A stretch of 33,200 nucleotides of DNA, taken from contig DATMAN010000007.1 in NCBI GenBank assembly GCA_035560005.1, forward strand, positions 1 through 33,200. The letters are read 5' to 3'. Positions 8,490-16,499 of the stretch are shown in pieces. The translations under genes were made by a program, and so were the position numbers. Under the pieces are notes generated by a model, which had not been told where the DNA came from, made no database searches, and was given only the letters and a program-made list of their open reading frames with translations. Origin of the DNA: Burkholderiales bacterium. Lineage in GTDB: Bacteria; Pseudomonadota; Gammaproteobacteria; Burkholderiales; Eutrophovitaceae. Each line of letters begins with the position of its first letter. Position 1 is the first letter of the stretch.

Positions 8490-9752
8490 CTAATAGACTT
8501 GCTCGATGGCGGCGCCGCTGTAGTAGTGCGGGAGGATGTCGCGGTAGGATTGGCCGGCCCGGGCGCGTCCGATCATGCCGCACTGACAGAGCCCGACCCC
8601 GTGGCCGTAGCCGCGTCCTTTGGCCACCGCGGAAATCACATGCCCTTTGTTGTCACGCTTGAGCTTCAGCTCGAAGTTTGCGGACGGGAGGATCGCGCCC
8701 GGACGTGAGGGGCGTCCCAGCGCCCATCGGGTTTGATCGGCGAGGATCGTCCATCGCCCGGACGAGGTGGTGACCGTCATGGCCAGGACACGGCCGCCGG
8801 GGGTGCCGCGCACCAGTTCGATGTCGGTAATGTATGCAAAATCAGCGATGGGCGCGCCGACCTGCCTGCGATAAGACTGCAGGTTTTCCAGCAGCGCCTT
8901 GCGTGTGAACTCTTCGGTCCAGTTCCAGTATTTCGACCAGGAGCAATACTCGTCATCGTCGACCGACACCAGGTATGGCTTTGGCGGTTTGTGCCAGACA
9001 TCCTCGATCGCGTCGGTGTGCCCGCCGCAGGTCGAGTGGTAATACGACTCGATCAGCGCGCCATCGTAGGTGAGCGCCTCGCCTTCGGTCTCGGCGACCG
9101 CGTGCGTCACCCAGTCGCGCGGCTCGGCCGCGCCGATGTAGACCTGGTCTGAGACATCGGCCTTGAGATCATAGGGCGCGAGCGCATACTGCCCCAGGTG
9201 CCGCAGCGCATAGGTGCGCGCCGCCACCGCCTGCCCCTTCACGGCCTCGTATTCGTTATCGGTGCGCTCCCCCATCTCGGAGAACAGGACACCGTTGAGA
9301 TACTGCTCCATGTTGAGGCGATTGACCACGATCGGCCTGCCGTTGAAACGTCCGAAGATCAGCGCGCCCAGATAGGGCGTCTTCTCGATGAACAGCCGGT
9401 GGCCGTCGGCTTCGGCGTAGGCGACGATACCGGTGGCGCCGCGGGCGAGTGTGACGTTCCCTGCCGCCAGCACCTCCAGACCGCCCGGGGCATGACGGAT
9501 AACCAGCCGCTCATCCGATGAGTAGGTGATCGGCGTGGCGTTGCCGGCGCTGTAGACATTGATGAGAAATCGTCCATCGCCGCGGACCGACAGCGCCTTC
9601 TCCTCGTTCGGCAGCCGCACACGCACCACCGGCGGCTTGACCGGATCCAGTCCAAACAACGCGCCGTTGCGAATTCGTCCCGGGATGCAGCCGATGACGG
9701 AACAGAGCGTTCCGGCCAACAGAAGTGCTGTCACGAGGCGTGGGGAGTTCAT
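8490..9752 (-). CDS. SpoIID/LytB-domain lipoprotein, probable peptidoglycan lytic transglycosylase
   Basis: This protein of 420 residues is counted from ATG 9752, the start that gives a lipoprotein signal with lipobox VIGC (about residue 22). The frame is open to 9899, but that extension runs into the AnmK gene. The SpoIID domain includes NMEQYLNGVLFSEMG, where Glu159 matches the catalytic glutamate of characterised SpoIID. It also has VKGQAVAARTYAL, the STCGGHT motif and the C-terminal GYGHGVGLCQCGM. The family cleaves denuded glycan strands during engulfment in spore formers and has LytB-type members in many non-sporulating bacteria. It follows AnmK by 13 bases, which places glycan cleavage beside recycling. 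The lipid anchor suggests action at the membrane or outer-membrane face of the wall. Confidence 0.85.
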   Translation of the reverse strand: MNSPRLVTALLLAGTLCSVIGCIPGRIRNGALFGLDPVKPPVVRVRLPNEEKALSVRGDGRFLINVYSAGNATPITYSSDERLVIRHAPGGLEVLAAGNVTLARGATGIVAYAEADGHRLFIEKTPYLGALIFGRFNGRPIVVNRLNMEQYLNGVLFSEMGERTDNEYEAVKGQAVAARTYALRHLGQYALAPYDLKADVSDQVYIGAAEPRDWVTHAVAETEGEALTYDGALIESYYHSTCGGHTDAIEDVWHKPPKPYLVSVDDDEYCSWSKYWNWTEEFTRKALLENLQSYRRQVGAPIADFAYITDIELVRGTPGGRVLAMTVTTSSGRWTILADQTRWALGRPSRPGAILPSANFELKLKRDNKGHVISAVAKGRGYGHGVGLCQCGMIGRARAGQSYRDILPHYYSGAAIEQVY

Positions 9753-9765
9753 CGGCGAAGGGAGA

Positions 9766-10929
9766 TTATGCCTGCGGCGAGGGCAACGCAAGCACGCCGA
9801 GCACAGCCATTCGACGGGCGCCGGTGGCGCCGCCGCAATTGCCGGCGCGGGCCTGCAGGGTTTCGCCGGCCAGCGCCGCGAAACCGACCGGTTCGACAAA
9901 GCGCGCCGGCACCCCCAAAGTGTCGGCGGGCGTCAATTGCCATTCGCCAAGGTAGGCGCCGAGCCGATCCAGCAGGTGGCGGTTGGCGACACCGCCGCCG
10001 CTGACCACCAGCGTCCGCTGCGCGGTGCGCGGCGCGATCCAGCGGCGCACGGCAAAGGCGATGCTCCAAGCGGTCAGTTCGGTCGCGGTTGAAAGCGCGT
10101 CATCGGCGTCCAGCCGTAGCCGGTCGAAGAATTGGCCGACCGCATCCCAACCGAACTCCTCACGGCCGCAGGTTTTGGGGGGGCGGCGTTGGAAGTACGG
10201 CAACGCCAGCAACCGGGCCAAAAGGCGGGGATGGAGCGCCCCACGCGCGGCCGATTGTCCGTCGCGGTCAAACGGCCGTCCCAGCCGCTTCTGCGCCAGG
10301 GCATCGAGGATCATGTTCCCCGGTCCGGTGTCGAACGCCGTGATGCGCAGTCGTCCTCGCACCCGGCCGGAGACCGACACGTTGGCGATGCCGCCGATAT
10401 TGAGCACCGGCGCGCCCTCGCCGAAAAGCAGGTGATGATAGTATCCGGACAGGGGCGCGCCCATTCCGCCGGCGGCGACATCGGCCAGACGAAAATCGCC
10501 GACCACCGGCGTGCCGCATTCGATCGCCACGGCGTTGACCGCGCCGATCTGCCAGGTGGCACGATGGGGCCCATCGGGACAATGCGCAATCGTCTGGCCA
10601 TGCGAAGCCACCAGATCGGCGGGCATCCCTCGCATCCACAGGCGCGCGCTCTGGCCGATGAACCGTCCCAGGGCCAGATGCGCCGCGCTCGCGCGCCGTT
10701 TGGCGACTTCCGCATCCGCGGCCAGGCGCCACAATTCCCGTCGCAATGACGGCGGAAAGCGGCGCGTGAAGACACGGCGCACACGATAGGTCGCCGCACG
10801 GCCGGTCATCTCGATCTCGACCAGGGCGCCGTCGAGACGGTCGACCGAGGTGCCACTGTTTATTCCGAGCACGCGCAGACGCCGGCGGGCCAGCAAACGC
10901 GCGAGCGGATGCGCGCCATGTGCCGTCAT
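9766..10929 (-). CDS. anmK: Anhydro-N-acetylmuramic acid kinase
   Basis: This 387-residue cytoplasmic enzyme converts 1,6-anhydroMurNAc plus ATP to MurNAc-6-phosphate during cell-wall recycling. The nucleotide-binding N-terminal motif GINSGTSVDRLDGALVEI corresponds to the family pattern MSGTSxDGxD, with an Arg replacing the usual second Gly. Catalytic-type Asp200 lies in FDTGPGNMILD. The phosphate-2 motif is TLVVSGGGVANRHL. Length fits the family (about 370). The ATG at 10929 overlaps the stop of the GH3 gene as ATGA. The GH3 enzyme would supply its substrate by removing GlcNAc, so the pair forms a plausible recycling unit. The next gene, SpoIID, would generate anhydro ends. Confidence 0.9.
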   Translation of the reverse strand: MTAHGAHPLARLLARRRLRVLGINSGTSVDRLDGALVEIEMTGRAATYRVRRVFTRRFPPSLRRELWRLAADAEVAKRRASAAHLALGRFIGQSARLWMRGMPADLVASHGQTIAHCPDGPHRATWQIGAVNAVAIECGTPVVGDFRLADVAAGGMGAPLSGYYHHLLFGEGAPVLNIGGIANVSVSGRVRGRLRITAFDTGPGNMILDALAQKRLGRPFDRDGQSAARGALHPRLLARLLALPYFQRRPPKTCGREEFGWDAVGQFFDRLRLDADDALSTATELTAWSIAFAVRRWIAPRTAQRTLVVSGGGVANRHLLDRLGAYLGEWQLTPADTLGVPARFVEPVGFAALAGETLQARAGNCGGATGARRMAVLGVLALPSPQA

Positions 10930-11846
10930 AGAATCGCTCCGCGTCGTCGGATGTAGTCGATGGCTTCCCGCTGGGCGTCGCGGTCGTTGCAGACCAGAAT
11001 CAGGTCGCAGCCGGCCTCCAACGCGCGCGCGACCGATTCGGACGGCCGGAAGGCATGCCGGATCGCGCCCATGCTGAGATCGTCGGTGAGGATTTCCCCG
11101 CCGAAGGCCAACTGCTCTCGCAACAATTCGGTGACAATCCGCCGCGACAGGCAGGCGGGCAATTCATCGTGGAAGCCGGTCATCACCTGATGCCCGACCA
11201 GGACCATTTCGACCCCGGCGGCGATGGCGGCATCGAAGGGGACGCGTTCACAGGCGCGGAATTCCTCCCCGTTGATCGCGCAGACGGCCGGCCCCTGATG
11301 CGGATCGAGGCGGACGCGTCCGCTGCCGGGAAAATGCTTCGCGCAGGCGCTGACACCCGCCGATTGAACCGCCGGAATGACCGCCGCGGCCATCTGCGCG
11401 ACACGGTGCGGGTCATCGGAGACGGTGCGCGAGTTGAGCCAGCCGGCGTCGCGATGACCGACATCCACCACCGGGGCCAGCAGCGTGTCGATCCCCAGCG
11501 CGGCCAGCCGCCGGGCCACTTCCGCGTAGGCCGCCGCCAAGTCCGCATACGCGGCGCCCTCATAGGCGCGCAGGTCGCGCATGGACGCCTCGGCGTCGGG
11601 CAGACGCCGGACTCGTCCCCCTTCCTCATCGATCATCACCCGGAGACGGCGCGGTGACACGGTGCGCAGGTAGTCGATGGACTGACGCAGAAGGGCCTCA
11701 TCGACGCAGTTGTCCCGGAAGAGGACCACCCCGGCCAGCAATCCCTGACGCGCCCAGCCCAGAAGCTCCGCATCCGGCGTCAATCCCTTGTAGGAGAGCA
11801 CCAGTGGCGACCCGAACGGTGGAGGCGGGGTGCGGCTCACGGACAC
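10926..11846 (-). CDS. Glycoside hydrolase family 3, NagZ-like beta-N-acetylhexosaminidase
   Basis: About 306 residues from GTG 11846. No ribosome-binding site decides the start: GTG 11840 and TTG 11954 are alternatives, and the latter overlaps the GGDEF gene. The barrel shows the NagZ-type features VMIDEEGGRVRRLP, LAPVVDVG, KHFPG (Lys170-His171), the Asp-x-His catalytic dyad in DPH (181-183) and the nucleophile motif TDDLSM near residue 255. The family pattern KHFPGHGDT is changed here to KHFPGSGRV. There is no signal peptide, so the enzyme should be cytoplasmic and release GlcNAc from GlcNAc-anhydroMurNAc muropeptides. It overlaps AnmK by four bases. Family assignment is firm; exact substrate is inferred from context. 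Confidence 0.82.
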   Translation of the reverse strand: MSVSRTPPPPFGSPLVLSYKGLTPDAELLGWARQGLLAGVVLFRDNCVDEALLRQSIDYLRTVSPRRLRVMIDEEGGRVRRLPDAEASMRDLRAYEGAAYADLAAAYAEVARRLAALGIDTLLAPVVDVGHRDAGWLNSRTVSDDPHRVAQMAAAVIPAVQSAGVSACAKHFPGSGRVRLDPHQGPAVCAINGEEFRACERVPFDAAIAAGVEMVLVGHQVMTGFHDELPACLSRRIVTELLREQLAFGGEILTDDLSMGAIRHAFRPSESVARALEAGCDLILVCNDRDAQREAIDYIRRRGAIL

Positions 11847-11895
11847 TATGTAGATGGCGCGGGCGGCGTCGGCAAGGACGGATTTGCGGCGACAA

Positions 11896-13461
11896 TCAGG
11901 CGGCGCAGACCAGGTTTTTGCCGCCACCCTTGGCGCGGTAGAGGGCCTGATCAACCGACTCGACCAGATCGTCTTCGGGACGGCCGTTGTCGGGGAAGCA
12001 GGAGATACCGACCGAAACGGTCAGCGGGATGGAGCGCCCGGTTGAATCCGGACCAAATTCGGAGGTCTCCACCTTGCGGCGGATGCGTTCGCCGATGCGA
12101 TGGGCCTCGTCGGTGGCGGTCTGCGGCAAAATGACGATGAACTCCTCGCCGCCGTAACGAGCGACCACGTCGACATCGCGCACGCAGGCGGTGATCACGT
12201 GCGACAACTGCCGCAGGACGACGTTGCCGATCTGGTGGCCGAATCGGTCGTTGAGCCCCTTGAACCAGTCGATGTCGACCATGATCAGCGACAGCGGGGT
12301 GCTGTAACGCGCGGCGCGGCGCTGTTCGTCTTCCAGCCGCGTGCGGAAATAGCGGTAGTTGTACACCCCGGTGAGTTCGTCGATGATGGTCAGTTTCTCC
12401 ATCTGCTGGTGGAGATCGGCGTTGACCAGCGCCATGGCGGCGGAGGCGGCCAGCACCGAGAGCACCTCTTCATCGTTCTGGCTGAAGGCGCCGGGGTGCG
12501 GCGACTCGCAATTGAGCAGCCCCACCGGCTTGCCTTCGCAGACCATGGGCACCGTCAGTTGCGACCGTCCGACCAGGCCATCGATCACGGCGCGTCCGAG
12601 GTGGCGGTCGGCGACGCGCACGGTCTCCCCATGGAGGATCACGCGCCGGAAGATGTCGTTGGGCTCCACCGGAAACGGACGTTCGAGCCGCTCGGTCGAC
12701 TGTCCTTCGAGACGCCCCTTCAGCCACAACTTGGCGTTGAGCGGATCCCACGTGTAGACCTCGCAGACCGGATAGCGCAGGACCTGGCGGGCGATCGTGA
12801 GAATGCGGTCGATGACATTGTCGACCGGCACCAGTTCGGCCAGCGAGCGCGAGCTCTCATAGATCGTCTGCAACTGCGAGCGCGATCGCTCCAATTCCGA
12901 GGTGCGCTCGTTCAACTTGTCCATCGCGTTGAGCAACCGTTGTGAGAACATCCCAATGATGCCGTTGGCCACACCCATAACCGCGGTAAACATCCACATC
13001 ATCACCATGCGGAAAATGAGATCGGGCAGCGCCGACACGCCATCGACCAGCAGGCAGGGCACGGCATAAAGCGCGGTCACCGCCGCCGCCGCCGTCAGTC
13101 CCAAACGCAGCCCCTTCTGGTAGCCGACGTAGGGCACCAGAACGTAGAACAGCACGAAGAAATCGCTCGCGATACCGCCGGTCAGATAGATGAGCGCGGT
13201 CACCGCCAGCAAATCGACGGCATAGATGCCCCAGAACCAGGAGTCAAAGCGCAACCGCCGCCACTTCACCAGGAGCGCGGGGACCAACGTCAGGATGCCG
13301 TAGAGCCCGGCGATCAACCACCATCGCAGTTCGCCTACCAACGGCGGCGTCGACACCATCATGTGATAGACAATCCCGAGAAAGGCAAGGGAGCGCACCG
13401 CCCAATACAGTGGCTCCACCGTCGGGAGGATGGACAGATATGGCGAATCGGATGTTCGCAT
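11896..13461 (-). CDS. Membrane-bound GAF-GGDEF diguanylate cyclase
   Basis: This protein of 521 residues has about five or six hydrophobic helices in the first 175 residues. A short coiled coil follows (LNERTSELERSRSQLQ, near 182-200). A GAF domain covers about 205-345, and a GGDEF domain covers about 350-520. The active-site loop is GGEEF (437-441), which is competent for making cyclic di-GMP from two GTP. An RxxD product-inhibition site (RDVD) sits five residues before it, so feedback control is expected. TELTGVYN-like and YRAKGGGKN motifs complete the domain. There is no EAL domain. The ligand of the membrane or GAF part is unknown. The gene is divergent from the bactofilin-like gene, with about 270 bases between them. 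No ribosome-binding site is clear at ATG 13461. Confidence 0.88.
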   Translation of the reverse strand: MRTSDSPYLSILPTVEPLYWAVRSLAFLGIVYHMMVSTPPLVGELRWWLIAGLYGILTLVPALLVKWRRLRFDSWFWGIYAVDLLAVTALIYLTGGIASDFFVLFYVLVPYVGYQKGLRLGLTAAAAVTALYAVPCLLVDGVSALPDLIFRMVMMWMFTAVMGVANGIIGMFSQRLLNAMDKLNERTSELERSRSQLQTIYESSRSLAELVPVDNVIDRILTIARQVLRYPVCEVYTWDPLNAKLWLKGRLEGQSTERLERPFPVEPNDIFRRVILHGETVRVADRHLGRAVIDGLVGRSQLTVPMVCEGKPVGLLNCESPHPGAFSQNDEEVLSVLAASAAMALVNADLHQQMEKLTIIDELTGVYNYRYFRTRLEDEQRRAARYSTPLSLIMVDIDWFKGLNDRFGHQIGNVVLRQLSHVITACVRDVDVVARYGGEEFIVILPQTATDEAHRIGERIRRKVETSEFGPDSTGRSIPLTVSVGISCFPDNGRPEDDLVESVDQALYRAKGGGKNLVCAA

Positions 13462-13730
13462 CGGCTACAACAACACCGCGCCACCTTACCGCTAAGTGAC
13501 GCGCTGTTAAGTCTTTATATCGGAAGCGCATCGGGAAACTGGAGCGGGCGGGCATTCGGGGGGCGATTCTAATCGTCATGCCCCGGCCAAACTGACGAAA
13601 TGTGGCTTGGCAAGGCGGGGGCGGGCAGTTAGGTTTGACATTCGCGCAACCGGAATGTGCGGGGGCCGTAGAACCTAATGTGTTACTCGACAAGGGGTTT
13701 GGCCCCCTAGCCGCGGGGAGGTGGGCAACC

Positions 13731-14873
13731 ATGAACAGGCGTGATTCTCTGGCTTTGGTCCTGGCCGTGCTCTCGACACTGGTTCTGGGACTGCGCATGG
13801 CGGAGGCCACGGAATTTCGCACCGGCTCGGTGGTCAGCGTGCGCGATGCCGAGATTCTCGATGATGTGATCGCCGGCGGCGATGACATCAGTTTCGAGGG
13901 GCACATCCTCGGCGACGTGATCGCCGCCGGCCGTTCGGTCACACTCGGCGACTCAGCCGTGGTGGACAATTCCTTCATGGCCTTCGCGCAAAAAGTCGAC
14001 GTCAACGGCGGCGTGATCAACTCGGCGCGTGTCTTCGCCCAGGACTTCACCCTGCGCGGCCACATCGAAGGCAATGTGATGGGCTTCTGTCAGTCGCTTC
14101 TGATCGACACGCACGCCTGGGTGGAGAAGGATGTCAGTTTCGGCTGCGCGCAGATCATCGTGCGCGGACGGGTCGGCGGCAATCTCTCCGGCGGCGCGAA
14201 CAATGTCACGATCTCGGGGCAGATCGACGGCGACGCGCGGGTCGAAGGCGAAAACATCGTGGTCTTGCAGGGCGCCATCATCGGCGGCAAACTGCGCTAC
14301 GCCTCCGACCGCGAGATCAAAATAGAGGACGGGGCCCAGATCCTGGGCGGCGTCGAAAAGATCTCCGAGGAAGAAGGCCAAGAGGACGAGGAGGGCTACA
14401 CCCTCGGCAGTTTCTTCTGGGATGCCTGGTGGTATCTCGGATCGCTGGTCATCGGGGCGGTCCTGATCGCGCTCTGGCGCCGGTTCATGCTCGACGTTTC
14501 CGGCTCGATCACCGGCTCGGCGCTCAAGACGCTGGGCATCGGCGTGCTGTTTTTGATCTGCCTGCCGATTGCCGCGGTGGCGGTGGCGTTGACGTTGATC
14601 GGCGTGCCGGTGGCGATCATGATCGCGCTGGCTTGGGCGCTTCTGCTGTATCTGTCCGATGTCATCGTCGGTCTGGCGCTGGGCGACTGGCTGCTGGCGC
14701 GTCTGCGCAAGGGCCCCGCGCCGCGGCCCTACATGGCCCTGGCCATCGGGCTGTTCCTGGTCACCATCCTCGGCGAGCTGCCCTACGTCGGCAGTCTGCT
14801 GAACTTACTGATGGCGGCGCTGGCGATGGGGGGATTTTTCCTGGTGGCCAACAGCCGGCGCGCGACGACGTGA
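13731..14873 (+). CDS. Exported bactofilin-like beta-helix protein with C-terminal membrane domain
   Basis: This protein of 380 residues starts at ATG 13731, set by GGGGAGGTGG at 13715-13724. The frame is open from 13602, but that extension has no support. A signal peptide covers about residues 1-26 (AEA). About 175 residues of short beta-helix rungs follow, with patterns such as GHILGDVIAAGRSVTLGD and GQIDGDARVEGENIVVLQG, typical of polymer-forming bactofilin-like domains. An acidic linker (EKISEEEGQEDEEG) leads to about five hydrophobic helices. Classical bactofilins are soluble cytoplasmic polymers. The export signal plus membrane tail fits the less studied membrane-linked form. The upstream 270 bases contain a TTGACA (13635-13640) but no matching -10. 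Function is unknown; a surface scaffold is an inference. Confidence 0.8.
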   Translation: MNRRDSLALVLAVLSTLVLGLRMAEATEFRTGSVVSVRDAEILDDVIAGGDDISFEGHILGDVIAAGRSVTLGDSAVVDNSFMAFAQKVDVNGGVINSARVFAQDFTLRGHIEGNVMGFCQSLLIDTHAWVEKDVSFGCAQIIVRGRVGGNLSGGANNVTISGQIDGDARVEGENIVVLQGAIIGGKLRYASDREIKIEDGAQILGGVEKISEEEGQEDEEGYTLGSFFWDAWWYLGSLVIGAVLIALWRRFMLDVSGSITGSALKTLGIGVLFLICLPIAAVAVALTLIGVPVAIMIALAWALLLYLSDVIVGLALGDWLLARLRKGPAPRPYMALAIGLFLVTILGELPYVGSLLNLLMAALAMGGFFLVANSRRATT

Positions 14874-14939
14874 CGGGCATGCCAGACAACGCGCGCGACA
14901 TTCTTCACGACCGCGTCGCAGACGGGATTACAGCCAGGA

Positions 14940-15016
14940 TGTCATGCCGAGCGCAGCGAAGCATCTGCCTTCTTGACCGGCGAAAAAGCAGACCCTTCGC
15001 TTCGCTCAGGATGACA
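14940..15016. repeat. Imperfect palindromic intergenic repeat (REP/MITE-like)
   Basis: The left arm (14940-14968) and the right arm (14988-15016) are inverted 29-base copies with five mismatches around a 19-base loop. Both arms carry the core GAGCG-AGCGAAG and begin with TGTCAT. Very similar words recur between genes in many uncultured bacterial genomes. It lies between two convergent genes and contains no reading frame of note. Confidence 0.7.
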
Positions 15017-15074
15017 GGACCGGGTCCAGGTTGGTCTCAGATCCGCCCCGTCCAGCGTTCGCTGACATGCGCGG

Positions 15075-16499
15075 CTACGGCGCCGGGTCCAGCGTGATGG
15101 TGGTGACCGGGCCGAACTTGTCCAGCGGCGCATCGAAGGCCGCGATCTTGCCGACCGCCACGACCACATAACGCGTCGGATCCAGGTACTTGCGCGCCGC
15201 CGCCTCGACATCCGCCCGGGTGACGGCGCGAATGCTCTCGAGGTTGCGCTTCAGTTGATCCGGCGGGAAACCGTGGAACTCCAGCCAGGCGTAGTTTTCC
15301 ACCACATCGACCGGCGTATCGTAGTTGAAGACATCGGAGTTGATGATCGATTCCTTCGCGGTGATCAACTCCTCCTCACGGATGCCGTTGTCGCGCAAAT
15401 CGGAAATCACCCATTGCATCAGCGCCAGCGTCTTGGTGGTGGTCTCCGATTTGGTCTCGCAGGCGGCGACAAACAGGCCGGCTTTGTCCGATGTGCCAAA
15501 CGCCGTCCCGACCGAGTACGCCCAGCCGGAATCGGAACGCACCTTGCCCATCATGCGCGAAGTGAACCCGCCGCCGCCGAGGATATGATTGAGCACCCGC
15601 AGGGCGTGGCGGTCGGGATTGTGGCGGTCGATGCCCAGGTGGCCGAAGCGCAGATTGGTCTGGCTGATGTCCTTGTCGATCTGATAGACGCCCGGTTGCG
15701 GCGGCGCCGGGTCCGGAATCACCGGGAGAGTTCTCTCTCCGCGCGGCCAGCCGCGGAAGGCCTTCTCCAGACGGCCCTTCAGGACGGCGGCGTCCAGATC
15801 GCCGGAAAGCGCCAGGATGCAGCGGTTGGGATGGAAGTACGATCGGTAAAAATCCATGACGTCCTGACGCGTGATGGCGGAGACGGTCTTCTCCGACGGG
15901 CTGCGCCCATAGGGATGATCGCCGTAGACCAGCCGTGCATACTCGCGCCGCGAGATTCGTCCGGGGGAATCATTCTGCCGGCGGATGTCTTCCAGCGTGT
16001 TGTCGATCGCCAGCTGCAGACGCGACGGCTCGAAGGCGGGATTGATCAGAAGATCGGACAGCAGCGACAGCGCGGTTTCAAAGTCGCGCGAGAGGCATTG
16101 CATCGAGAACTCGCCCGATTCCATCTCGATGGAACCACTCCACTGGATGCCGCGAAACTCCAGCTCCTCATCGACCTGATCGGGGGTGCGTGACGTGGTG
16201 CCGCCGGTGACCAGCGCTTCGCCGGTGATGGCGGCCAGCCCGGTCTTGTCGGCGGGCACATAGGCCTCCCCGGCATGAAGCAGGACGCTGATTGTCACGA
16301 CCGGAAGTTGACGGTCGGGGAGGAAGTACACCACCATGCCGTTGGGCAGTTCAAACCGCTCCGGCATCGGCGGATCAAAGGTGATCTCGTTGAACTTCCA
16401 CTTCGCATAGGGATTCTGTGCGCCGGCCGGGGCGGCCAGGCAGAGCATCAACGCCCATGCGGCCACGCCGCATGCGATGGTCCGGAGATGCCGGTTCAT
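15075..16499 (-). CDS. Secreted M16-family peptidase homologue lacking the zinc motif
   Basis: This 474-residue protein starts at ATG 16499, whose ATGA overlaps the stop of the preceding M16 gene. An open frame continues to 16829 but only overlaps that gene. The signal peptide spans about residues 1-28 (PAGAQ). The M16 fold is clear: LPNGMVVYFLPDRQLPVV, YGDHPYGRSPSEKTVSAIT, FYRSYFHPNRCILALSGD and GGGGFTSRMMGKVRSDSGWAYSVG. At the place where active members have HxxEH it reads AAITGEALVTGGTT, so the zinc-binding histidines are missing. Such inactive partners pair with active subunits in two-subunit M16 peptidases and supply substrate-binding residues. The gene order, active then inactive, fits a heterodimer. 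Confidence 0.85.
   Translation of the reverse strand: MNRHLRTIACGVAAWALMLCLAAPAGAQNPYAKWKFNEITFDPPMPERFELPNGMVVYFLPDRQLPVVTISVLLHAGEAYVPADKTGLAAITGEALVTGGTTSRTPDQVDEELEFRGIQWSGSIEMESGEFSMQCLSRDFETALSLLSDLLINPAFEPSRLQLAIDNTLEDIRRQNDSPGRISRREYARLVYGDHPYGRSPSEKTVSAITRQDVMDFYRSYFHPNRCILALSGDLDAAVLKGRLEKAFRGWPRGERTLPVIPDPAPPQPGVYQIDKDISQTNLRFGHLGIDRHNPDRHALRVLNHILGGGGFTSRMMGKVRSDSGWAYSVGTAFGTSDKAGLFVAACETKSETTTKTLALMQWVISDLRDNGIREEELITAKESIINSDVFNYDTPVDVVENYAWLEFHGFPPDQLKRNLESIRAVTRADVEAAARKYLDPTRYVVVAVGKIAAFDAPLDKFGPVTTITLDPAP

Noticed and set aside
8446..8583. Longer start for the ECF sigma factor
   Set aside because: The extension overlaps the SpoIID 3' end, lacks sigma homology and is arginine- and proline-rich.
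8490..9752. SpoIID taken as evidence of a spore former
   Set aside because: SpoIID/LytB domains occur in many non-sporulating bacteria. No other sporulation gene is visible.
11847..11954. TTG 11954 as start of the GH3 gene
   Set aside because: The extra residues precede the GH3 fold without homology and overlap the GGDEF gene. GTG starts near 11840-11846 fit the family length better.
675..13000. Long open frames on the strand opposite to, or in other frames of, the annotated genes
   Set aside because: They lie wholly within well-supported genes, have arginine-, alanine- and proline-rich random-like products and no family motifs. High GC content produces them.
13635..13640. TTGACA as the bactofilin-gene promoter
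   Set aside because: No -10-like hexamer occurs 16-18 bases downstream, so the match alone is not convincing.
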